Positions 12,101-24,100 of a DNA stretch of 64,000 nt are shown here, in pieces. The translations under genes and the position numbers were made by a program. This stretch comes from Macrocystis pyrifera. Taxonomy: Eukaryota > Sar > Phaeophyceae > Laminariales > Laminariaceae. The stretch lies in the NCBI GenBank assembly GCA_031763025.1, contig JASSKH010000021.1, positions 10,686,776-10,750,775 of the forward strand, in the 5' to 3' direction. The first letter of the stretch is position 1. Each line of letters starts with the position of its first letter. Under the pieces are notes generated by a model. That model saw only the letters and a list, made by a program, of their open reading frames with translations. It was not told where the DNA came from and did no database searches.

Positions 12101-15100
12101 AACTACTGCGCGCTGTGCGTCCTCGTGTTTCCCTCGATCTGGTGATTCGCTCGTCGTGTGCCGTCCCTCTCCACGCTGCGTGTACGCCTCACGTGTGGAA
12201 ACCTGATTAGTTAGTGCTCTCCGACGGGAAGGACCGGAGGGCCATCCTTGTCTTGGCTCTACCTCAGAGGGCACGGTGGAGTTGGCGCGGGAGCAGGGTC
12301 TGCTATGTAAAGCTTCACTTCCCAACCATGTACCTTTTGAGCGGCGCTGCGAATATGCCGGAGGATCGTCTAACTTCCTCCCTATCGCAGGTCTTGAGGG
12401 CCTTTGCGAAGGTGGAACATTTCCTCTCCACCCTTCGGCTCGTGTGGAGCGTTGCGAAGAAGAAGGTGGTTCTCTTGTAGAATTTTGGAGTTTTTTGGAG
12501 GGTTTTATGTAGCCGGTGGCGTCGGCGTCGTCAAGGACGTTGAGCGCCCCGTCTCCGCCAATGCTGAAGAGGCATCTGCCAAGCGAAAAAAATATGTTTT
12601 GGGGGTGAAGAACGCACATATGTATACTTGGATCGTATGTAGGTTGTCCACGCACACACATAAGAAGACGGAGTTGTACAACAAGGCATGATACTACAGT
12701 GCGGTATGACCTTACCGTGCGGTACAATGCGGCCAAAGGGGTATGTATGGGCCCCAACATGTTTTGACTGACCGGGCTTCTCGACTGAAACACGGCCCAA
12801 TGCAGTGGCTGTTGTCGTAGATGTTGTTGCTGACTGTGAGCAAGCCCCATGCTTGGGCGACACCCATACGTGGCGTCACGGCAGCTACGGTAACTACTAC
12901 GGCTACTGCTGCGTATAGAAGCTACTAGTACACCACTAGTAGCTATCTCACCTTTGTACTATAACACCAAACGTTTTGTTTGCGTGACAGCTGGGGATGT
13001 CTACCGCGTGGTGCATGAACCAGATATCATAACCAGGTTGTACACGACTGTCATACAAGGAAGAGGAGAAACTCGACCGCCGACAGTATGTCATCATATC
13101 ACAGCCTTTTTTTTCAGAGTGGTTTGTCGAAGCAAACACGACGAGCAACGCAACCGCCGATCACAAAAAAAATACAACGGATACACATCAACGTTCTCGT
13201 CTCTTATTACGTAGGGCTATAGTTAATAGGACCTAAGGTACACACAAAAAATCTATGTATTTACCTATTTTTACTAACAATATTTGGTCCTATTTACTAT
13301 AGTCCCCCGTAATAGTAGTCGGTCAACACAAACACGAGACGAGCAACTCACCCACATTGAGCACTATGATGAATCACTGTATTTCTTACTTGTCGCTTTT
13401 TCTCGAGGCGAACGATAAGCCGTTTACCGCCCCGTGGTGCGGGTCCAGGCGGCGGATCAGCGAGCCGCAGTGAGACAGACACTCCCTGATTTCTCCGGTG
13501 TCGGCGCCGACCACGAGCTTGTGACCCTTCTCTCAGAACGAAGACCAGGGTTGAGGGAATTGAAGTGCGGGTCGTGTTAGCATTGGTCTACGCGAAATAA
13601 CGTGTTCGTACTAATGTACATAATGCGCGTACAACGATATTGATAGAGCGGGGTGTGACCGAATATTTTTCTGATTTGCGGAACGCCTCAGCTTAGGCCC
13701 TACCGCACCCGTATCCCCTACGTGTCACAATACGTTTCGTTGTAGACCGATGCCTTCTAGGGCTGGTGCCTCAATATATGAACTCCTTGAACGGAGATAG
13801 TCCAATAGTTAACCCAATCGTCATTTGGAAGAAGTTTTTTCGCGTAACCGACCAATATCTCTATGCGGACAAATACATACACTGCACCTATTACGGGGAA
13901 CCATAGTAAATAGGACATAATATTGTTAGTAAAAATACGTAAACGTATAGGTGTTTGAGTGTACCGCAGGTCCTATGTACTATGTTCCCCCGTAATAGTA
14001 AAAACGCATCACAGTAACCGGTAACACCTGGCAGTTCCTCACTCGAGGGGCGCAACCGGTCGGACAATGCTGAGCTAAAAACTGCAACTCCTGCCGTGGG
14101 ACGGGTCTCTACACCTGCGCGCAGGTCATGATATTACTCGTCGGGCTCGGCCAAAGTGTTTCCTCCGATTCAGTTTGGACTCACTAGCAGCATAAAACTG
14201 CTGAAGCGAGGAGCCTCATATGTTTTGGGTACTAACCCTATACCGTACGGAATGCGTGTGCGCGCGGTGCACGCCTAATGCCGCTATTTCATGGTACTCT
14301 ATGTCGTTCAGGGCAGCTAGGTCCTCCGTGTAGATTTTTCCATTTTCGCTAGGGTAGTCAAATGGGGTCTGTGTGACACACGTCTCTTATACATATGACG
14401 CGTTCTACGATAGAGATGGCATATTTCCGCCGTAATGGTTTCTAAATGATGGGGTTCCTTTACCCCGAATCGTCGGCATGTCAATCTTGTTTCGAAAAAT
14501 GAGGTTTTTGTATACTTGGGTCATGGGATTGTTCGTCGGGATGCATTTTTATTTTTGCTGGAGTCAGTTTTCGGGTGAGGTATGGAGCTCCTTAAGGTCA
14601 AGTGCGGAGCCTCAGACAATTAGGGGGAACCTCTATCGTAAAACGCCTAATACGTTGAGCCGGGTCGTACGGCCTTCTCGTTCTTTCACAGCGTGTGTGT
14701 GGTTGATTGAAGTCGAGGTTTCCGTTCAAAATGGATGGTCAACCCAATAAATTACTATTATGTTTAAGTTCTCAACATGAATATCGTTCGATGTCAATCA
14801 TCGCAAATAATTAATCAAGAAGAGTGAACACGAATTTCTAAGCTTTAAGGCACCGAAACGGAAAAGGAGAATTATTTGAGATGACTGAACGAACCGACGA
14901 CCGATCGCTCGACCTACGAACATTGTCCCGGAATGTGTATCACTGTTTGATTCCATACTTTCTGACTGGTTGCGCTTCTCGAGAGAGGATCTACCAGTGA
15001 CTACTTCGCAAGATACTTATACTAGGATTATTGTTTTGGACTAGTGCATATAATTGTGGGTGGAGTCACGCTAACGAACTTATTCAAAGTCATATTTCCG

Positions 15101-18100
15101 GGTGATATATTGAGCTCCTAATGTGAGGGCCTCCACAAATATTACACAACCCCTATCGTCATACTACTCCGACCTACCGGCGAACCGACGGACGGACCGG
15201 CCGACGGACCGACCAAACGACCAAACGACCAAACGACCGACCAAGCGACTGACGGAACGACCAACCCACCGACCGACCGATCAACCGACCGACCAACGGA
15301 CCGATCAACCAAAGGACTGAGACCCGTCAACCCGCACAAGTGGACACTAGGTTTAGAAATACCCTGCTGCGTGAGTTCCCACCCATACAGTGACCGCTAT
15401 CCCATCATCAGCATACCTGGTGATCCAAACAAAATGCCGTGATGTCAGCCTCCTCGTTTCCGAGCAAGCGCTTCGACGGCAACGTTGTAAGAGCTTCTCC
15501 TGTTTTCCCGTCCCATACGGTCGCTCGCCGCGCGCTGATTGTCACGAATCTCTGAGCCATATACAACGCATCGTACAGTATACAGTCGGGATTAGGAGTG
15601 AGATGAAAAAAGGCCCGCGAAAGCTCTTCTAGCAAAAAATCTGAACCACATCGAATGTCAAACCAAGAACTAAGACCGTCACCAGGTGTGTTAGTGCCCT
15701 GAGAGCATATTATGCAAAAGAGGGGCTGTTACTATAGGACACCCTATATTTAGGTGGTAGGGGTAGACATGGATGGAATGAGTTATCGTTGGAAAAATTG
15801 AGCTACAGTAGTGTGGAACATTTAACTTTACAAAGGGGTAGAAGTCAATGTAAGTACCTGGTGCTATTGATTGACTTGAGCTATTGTTTGGATCCGTCAT
15901 TTTTACCAAAAGAGGGACACGAAACCTACCTTAAAGAAACGTTTATATTCGACCTGATGCACTGTACCGTGGGCGTCGTAGCCAGAAAAAAAAAATCATT
16001 GCGGCACCGAAAAAGGATTGCGACGAGGAAGAAAGCAATTAACCTGCAGCACCATTCTAGGATTGAGACCGCGTCGCTTCAACTGGGAAGTCTCGTCGTG
16101 CCAGAAACAAAAAAACTCATACGTGCCCCCCCTCGACCTCTGTCTTGGTATCGTTTCATGGCTGAAATGCGATGCAAAATATACCCAACAGGAAAGCACC
16201 TAATGTTCGTACACAGTACATATTTTCATATACTATAAAACCTTTATGGTTCGAAGTACAGGCGTAGTTAATACTTCGAGCTAGTGTGGATAAATTAACG
16301 TTTCCCCATATTGGGAACCGATTCATGGGAAAGACAGCTGTCATGCGGTGGGTAGACCAAGCCGGCAGTGACAGGAGTGACAACTGCCGCTTGCTACAAT
16401 ACGGGTAGGCACGTAGCACTCGCTAGCCAAACCGTTTGCGGTTGACCGGGCTCCCTATCATAAACGCGATATCCTTAGAGTGACATACGTGCTTTGGGAG
16501 AGTTTTTTCGTATACCCCAGCCGTGGCCTCGCGTTGCTCGCTCTTTAGACTATTCCGTTGTCGAGAAAACCAGCTTAGAAACTTGTACCAGGGGGTGTAT
16601 TATCTTGTGACACTCGTCATACGCCATGTATACGGTACACCCGACTATTCGCGTTGTTCGTGGTATTGCTCGTGGGGTAGTGTCTGCCGCGGGCTGTACC
16701 ATGGAGTTTGTACGTATGCACCTCCACCCAGAACGTGGCACGGTTCTCCAGTCTAAGCATGCAGTAGACACAAGTATTATTGGCCGATCTCTGGTCTGGG
16801 ACAGACGTTGGTAATCCCCTACCCTCCGTCCTCCCACAAGATCGACTATTGCATGGAATATGCCACATTGCCTATCCATGGCCCCCTCTACACCGTGGCA
16901 CGGATCTGCCGTCCAAGCATGTAGTAAAACCGACCGTTTTCTAATATTTGATCTGGAACAAAAATGTCCCCCCCCCCCCCCCCCCCCCCCCCAACCCTGC
17001 GGCAGTTATCTACATTTTTATGTTACTTAGATTTCCAAACCGAAATAGATATTGACATGAACTACCTCCATGCAATGACATGCATGACCTCTATTTCGTA
17101 TGCTATAGATTTAGACTACAGTAGGTAAGGGAACACCTCATGGCGGATCCACCTCTCCGTTCTATCGTGGCCTGGTGGTACTGTCCAAGCACCCAGTAGG
17201 CTCGAGCTCTGTCGTGGCATGTCTCACCTGAAGGTGAGGGCAGAACTCTGCCTTAATCAGGGCCTCGTGTACCGTCTTTTTTACTCGAGTGAAAATCTCC
17301 AGCCCTCCCGTCTCCGACATTCCGGCGACGAGCAGATGTGGTCGATTTCCAACCTTTGGCACCATAGAAAATGTTGAAATCGGCTGGTCCACCTGTCAGA
17401 AAGAGAGAGATAGAACGATGGGTCGCAGTGTGTAGAGTGCTGGGTGGACTCATCTCACGACAGGGGAGGACGCACTTTTTGGCTCGACAGTTTCTGGTGG
17501 GTTAAGCTCGTCCAGTGATCAACTACCGCTTGGTACGATGCTTCTATTAACAGTAGGATACTTTTGTTGTAGGACTAGCGCATGTAAATGTTTGCTCGAG
17601 CAATCTTCTTCGAAGCCGTGTTTCGCGGTGAGAGGTTTGAGCTCCTCCTGTGAGGATTTCGTATTGCACGCCGCTGGCAGAGGTGAGTTCGAATTAAAGA
17701 TCACACACAGCTGACGATGTGGTTTCTCAATGAAATACAAAATAAGTATTTTAACGCCTGGTATTACTTATTTTCGGAAGCATGAGTTTACCGTAGTACT
17801 GCCAGAGTATATAACTGTGAGGTGGTCGAGTGCCAAGTAAACGGCGTATTGTGGCCTCTCTCGGATAGATGTCCTGGCCCCTTCATATGAAGCTGTAGCT
17901 CCCGGTGCTCTGATGGTTACCCTCGAATGCTACTAGCGTTGTTCGTGGATTTCGAATCCCACTATGTTAACACTGTAAATACAGTTGCAATAAATAAGCA
18001 CACAGTTAGCTGCGTAGAGGGCCTACGCAGCGTGGGCAGAAAGGGTTGATTTTTTCTCGCCATACAAAAATTGAAGGCACCAACCGTGGTGCGGAGGGAG

Positions 18101-21100
18101 GATAAGAGCATGCTATGTTTGACACCCGGCTTGGATTTACGGCTACTTGAAGGAGGTAGAGCGGAAAAAAGAAGCGAACATATCAAACGGGATAAAAAAA
18201 AAAAAAAGAGCACAAAAACAAATAAGAGAGTTTAACCCTACTGCAGCAAACACACCATCGGTTCTTCTTAAGTCTGTCGGGACTGAGGCTTAGTATCCAC
18301 CCTACAATGTGGAGTGATCTCTACAACTGACGGACCGTCCGATATTGTTGAAGTCCCATTCACTGTTTTACAATAGTTTTTGTTGGACATCTGTACTACG
18401 TAGATCATGGGATTGTTACTCTAGACTTTTGTATTGTTAGTTATCGGCTGAGGTATGTAACGTAGAGAGGTACTACTGCGGCTGCTCAACCGAGGAGCTG
18501 AAGAAAATATCATTGTCGAGTCCAACCCTACCGCAGTGCCCCATGAAAACAATACTGAAATATGCGCGTAGCAGTTATAAACCAACCTTTTTGATGGACA
18601 GCGGGTTTTTGGTCGATGCTTCTTAGGGGGTGCTTAAGGAGGGGAGTGGTCGTGTTTTGGTGTATGAGATGGAGGGATGTTGGTTGTAGTAGTCTTCATG
18701 AGCGTCACATTAGTTTTGATCTGTCGTATGATACTGCCGCGCTTTTGTTCTGGAGAGTTCTTCACTTTCTGTTAGTCGTTTTTAGAACAACACGACACAT
18801 TGTCGGATGGCAAGCACAATAAAAATAAAAACGGACTCCGCCGTAGCTGTATCTCAGTTGCATGCTATTTGTTTCCACATGGAAGAGCCCGAACATATAG
18901 CGGGATGGCGTTATGGGGTACGGGTCTCGTAGCTGACCATACAGTTCGATAAAACTTTTGTTTTTTCCGCCAACCCCAAATACAATAGCCAGAACATCCG
19001 TCGATGAAAGCAGTTTTCAACCTAATAAACATCGTCACCATGTTCGCGCAATCTCACCCCCATCGTGTGATGACGGTGCATGCAGCGTATAGAAAAATCT
19101 GTTCAACTTTGTAACATGGAGTTAAGATAGCCTTTTGGTTTGACTCTGTGTTTTTTCTTAATGGCCGGGGGTCTATCTGCTCACGCTTGTAGTTTTACGC
19201 ATCACAAACCAGTTTCACTGGAGGCCTGCTCTTGACCTTATTGGTCGACATCAAATAACGAGTCATGCTACGTTCTGGTATTGTATGACATTGTATGGTA
19301 TAGTATGGTATGGCATGGTATGGTATTGTATGGTACGGTATTGTATGGTACGGTATGGTATGGTATGGTATGGTATGGTATGGTATGGTGTAGCGTTGCA
19401 TTGACCCATGTTACGGTAATGATGTTACGTTTGTGTTTGTGCGGTATAGTATGGCTATTATATGGTGCGGCATGTTTCAATGTAGTATGGTACCAGGCAT
19501 AGTATGGTATCGAACCATGTCACGGTACGAGCGCAAGCATTGCTCGGTGACTAAATACGTACTCTACGTAGCTACGAGTATTCCATCTAAGAAAACCCAC
19601 TACTTTGAAATAGGTATATTTACCGTTAGCGGCGTCCCCGGTGGCTTGGTAGGTGGTCCGAGTGCCTATCAAGATCAATTTCGTGGGTTCGAGTCTCACC
19701 GAGTGCATGCTCGTAGGGACGTTTTCTTGCATAAAAAAAAATGATCAGCGGAAAGCGCGAGAGCGTGAGTTAGCTACATTAGATGAAAAACGACAAGCAG
19801 TGTGAATGCTGAACCCTATGCGCGATAAAAAATAAATGCACGTACCGGTGGCGAGAAGGGGCGACACCTGTGACCACGGCTTGTCCAGAAGGTCGCTGAG
19901 GGTAAAACCTCTTATGGGTTAGGCTGGAAAGTAAAAGTGACGATTAAAAAAAAAAAAAATGCTACCTGGTATCTATCATTTTTGGGAAGTGTATGATACC
20001 AGGTATATCTATGGCTTGCTACGATAAGAGTAATGTAGTTTGGCCAAACCATTTCTGGCTCTTTAGCGGATAAATCCCTGGGAGGTCACTTGTGCTCAAC
20101 CGTACTTAGAATTCTAGTGGCTTGTCCCCAAAAAGGCACTGCAGTTCTAAGAGTTATCAATCGAGACCTATGCCATAGCACTGTTCGTCGGGTCACACTT
20201 TCCCGTTTGTCAAGGTCGGGTTGCGGGTGCGGTATCGCGCACGTCACTTGAGGGGCCTCAGAATATAGTCGGCGCACCTCTATCCTACAGTAACCCATGC
20301 CCATACACGGTCCACGAGATTGTGTGTCGGTTTTACGGCAGTGGCTATAAGTTTAGTCAGGTGAGGTACGAAGGGGCTCCTTAACCCTTGTGGGACTTGT
20401 GAGGGAAAAATCGGCGATGAAACATGACGAGTATATCTACGGCCGCTGCTTGATTACGGGAAGATATTCTACAACATGGTGTCCGAGTTACAATAGTTGA
20501 ATGCTAGGAGTCGTACGGCACGGGCCGAACATGATCCTACCCCCTACTGCTAGGCGCTCGCGCTGCTCCTAGACGGCTGATAACGCCAAAAGGTATTATC
20601 GTTGATTTAGTCGACATCTTCAGCACCCAGAGGGGCTAAGGGAGAAAGGAGCCTGAGAGAAAGTAGGTGCTACAGTACCTTAGCAAGCGTCTGACCATAA
20701 TTCAGTAGTACGCCTCACCAGGGGGCTGCTTGGCGACCGCGTGAAGCGTTGCTTGAGCACGAGGCTTGGCACGTGCCACACCAGAAATGTGGCGTCGGTG
20801 CTCCCTGTCACCACCTCGCGTTCTTCCTCGATGAACGCCAGACCGATAACCTTCGCTTGTTGCACACGATAGAGGAGGCGTGGAGGGGACATTTAGTGCT
20901 ATTTCGGGAGCGGCACAGAATTCAGCAGTCACGAGGGACCCGAGACAACGTGTGTCCCCGTACGTCTGTACACCATATGTGGTTCTGATTACTGTGTTTT
21001 AAAGGAATAGTTCAGCAAGGAAAAATATTCTTCTGTAGCCGAGCGCCGTCAAAGGAGACATTTTACTGCTGTTTTAGTGCAACACAGGTGTTTCTGCACA

Positions 21101-24100
21101 AAAACCCATGTCTAAAACACGTTTCTGCGAAGCGGTGAGTGCAATTCTGAATAGGTTTTGTTGGTTGGACTTCTAAATATCGTTTATCCGAAACTGTGGG
21201 TACAGTTCCGAAGAGGCCTTCTTGGTTTCTCGCGCTTTCAAGACTGCAGACACCATCGGTTACCAGTTGGGTCCTCTCTGACACCAGAGCCTTATTACTA
21301 AAGGGTAGGCCACTGGCAAGAAAACATATCCGGCCCGTGCTACGGCACGTATAACAGGGGTAGCACCTGAATTTGGGGGACTATTCTCGCTTGAGGAGGT
21401 CTAGGTAAAGCTATGGTACGTCAGATACACAACCGCATTGGCCAAAGGTATCGAACGAACGATTCAACTTTGTTAGAAGACACATCATATCGAGGGCGCT
21501 ATTGAGTACAATAGCTTTTCGCGTGAGAAATAAATTCGAAAGCGAAAAAACGCAACCCCTACGGTACCCATGAAGAACGAATGTTTCCTTCGAAAAAACA
21601 CCACAAAAGGGATGGTGCCTCATTTCTTGAGCTCTGCACATGAAAAGCCCAACATATTTTTACCCAAAGCATGACTTCGAAGAAGGCTTTTCGCGCACGC
21701 CGACCAACCTATATATATACGCCAGTACGTAGCCCTACAGATGAACGAACATAGTAGTAAGGTATACTTCGTATCGTACTATCAATATTGTAACGGTTAG
21801 GTACAGTCACTTCTCATGGAGGAGCTCAAACCGTCAGACGCATAGAAAATGATCCAAAAAGTGCACCCCCTGGCATGGGATGAGTCTTCGGTCAATATGA
21901 ACCGTATACCTCGCCCTCCTTAGACGACGCAATCGTCACCAGGAGAAAGTACCGGGAAGCTGTTATGCCTCTACTGCTGAGGCAAATGGGATTGTAGGCT
22001 AGGTACGACAATAGAGTCAAGGAGCCATACTGCGGGGGGGGGGCGTAGTTTCCCTCTGATAGGTTTTTTCCTCCCCAGCTGCCTAAGCAAAGGGGCTGCT
22101 TTAGAGTTCAAACCATCCCGTCAGATGGTGTTCCCTTCACCAAGGAACCACTCTTCACCGTTTGCGAGGCGTGTTTGCCTTCGAGGTGTAGCGCCTACTT
22201 ACATACGAGGCTCAGGTCAACCTGAGGAGCTCAGTACCTCATCCGAAACACAGCTTTTGGGAGAGACTAGAAGTTCAGCGCGATGCAGCAATCTCAATCT
22301 CAAAGCCTAGGTATATCACAAATACTACCGTAAAACACTGACAATGGTATCCCAACGACATCGGGTCAAGGAGGTAGGTCAATTCCAGTGATATGTGAAA
22401 CGTGCTACGTACCAGTATAGGGCACGCTTTATCGTAGCCCGGGTCTTGCTACCTTACAACATAGAACTACGTGTGATACATCGGGCACCGTGCACATTCA
22501 TTTTATCACAAAATCGGTTGCTGGATGGTATTTACCTCGCATAAAGAACCCGAGCAATGTGGTATAGCCCTCTCCCCCACGAGGAGACGGCATGCTCTAT
22601 CGTAGTCCGGGTCTTGCTATCTTACAACATAACACTACATGTGATACTTCGGGCACCGTGCACGTACACTTCATCACAAAATCGGTTGTTGGATGGTATA
22701 TACACTAGTAGAGGTCCTCATTTGAAGAACCATAGCAGCGCCGTATAGCCCTCTCCCCCACGAGGAGACGACACCTTCACCCCTTGACAAACAGGGCTAA
22801 CGCACATGCCTTGACAGAGCCTTGACAGCAAAAAAACAGGGACACGAAGCGAAATTCACCGTTTTGTTTGGTCTCACTTGATCTTGCTGTTGACAATAGT
22901 TGTGGTGTATTCCCTGTTTTTTTATCGATACTTGCTACATACATTCCACTTTAACACAGAATATCGATCATTGGAAATAAACCTACCAGGTATTTAACAC
23001 GAGAAAACCAGCAGCGGCAAAAAGTAATGTTAGTGGTTTCCACACACATACTGATGCTTTTATACCAGGAGGCAGGGGACATAAGTCGAGACTTGAGGGT
23101 TTTCCTCGACAGACCAGCCTGGACAGACAGACAGCTTGAGACTGATGTCTCCTGACATATGTTCCTACCGTAGAAAGGCTGACTCACCTGACCCTCGTGC
23201 CCCTTCAGACGCTTGTGTATGCCTTGCTCGAGCATCCCTCCATCGCGGTCGAGCTTCCACACCAGAATGTCAGACGCAGTCTCGACGGCGTTGACGAAAA
23301 CCCCCGCGGAAAGCGCCAGCGAGTAGTGAAGACAAAACGCCATGTGCGCCACCCCTCTCTCGTGCGCCTGCGAGGTGAAATAGATCGCGCAGCACGTACG
23401 TTTGTGTAAAATGGTCGGGTTTGTGCAGAGGCAAGAGTGAGCTACGTGCACGTAGATGTGAGCACGCGTTCGAAGATAGGGACAGCGCCTTCTTTTTCCG
23501 AGGGGAACTGTCTTGAGAATCTCCATGTCTCACACAACAACGAAACTACCTGGTGTCTTGTAAGCTCCGAGTAACGCCGGATGCGCAATGCCATGGGCCA
23601 CAGCAGGTAAATATCAATAGATGTCGTAAACACACATCGGGTCCAATGGTGTTGGGTACCCCGTCTGTGGAGAGCTTTAGGCAGTTCGGAGGTTTGGACT
23701 CAAAATTGCAAGCCTTACAATAAATAACATATTTCTGGAACAGCTTTGAGAAACATAGATCACGATGACAAGCACGTTTGGTGTATAGGCCATACCTTTC
23801 TGGAAGGAAATGTAAAGACTGTTTGGTCTCCACATAAACGTTTAAACGATTCCTAAATATCCACCCACGGGTGGTATAGGGCAAGGTGGATAAGAGGTAA
23901 GCTGTCGATCATGGCTCCAACGACATCTACCCTGTTTATTTTGTGTATGAGTGCACGCGAAGTTTCACATTCATCGGGATTGTTTGTTTGCTTTTAACAT
24001 TTCGCCAGGTGCCGGAAACGTACTTTGTTTCGCGCCACCTACGCCCACCTACACATTGCAACTTCTTGGTTTTAGCCATGCGCAACGGATCAAGCGCTAT

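Larger units (their letters stand above)
12576..15416 (-). other. Intron with three TIR elements and a minisatellite
   Basis: Holds family-A elements at 13,205-13,315 and 13,888-13,998, a family-B element at 14,398-14,648, and a GACC-type minisatellite at 15,170-15,312. Phase across the flanking exons does not match, so a small exon may be hidden here. Confidence 0.5.
17393..20718 (-). other. Intron with microsatellite and SINE-like element
   Basis: Contains a (GGTAT)n tract (19,280-19,392), a tRNA-like element with an A-tail (19,636-19,742), and a 65-bp segment (20,479-20,545) that also occurs at 6,438-6,500. No coding region supported. Confidence 0.5.

Noticed and set aside
11522..12145. 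Plus-strand Pro/Ser-rich ORF of 207 codons
   Set aside because: Antisense shadow of the low-complexity WD40-gene exon; poly-Pro comes from Gly-rich coding on the other strand.
14478..14750. Plus-strand hydrophobic ORF of 90 codons
   Set aside because: Most of it lies inside a family-B element and recurs in other copies with different frames.
15123..15339. ORFs on both strands rich in Thr-Asp-Arg or Val-Gly-Ser
   Set aside because: Produced by the GACC minisatellite.
19195..19480. Tyr-His-Thr-Ile-Pro repeat ORFs
   Set aside because: Translation of the (GGTAT)n microsatellite.
19636..19742. Functional tRNA gene
   Set aside because: The A and B boxes are present, but the acceptor stem and anticodon arm do not pair well and an A-tail follows; called SINE-like instead.
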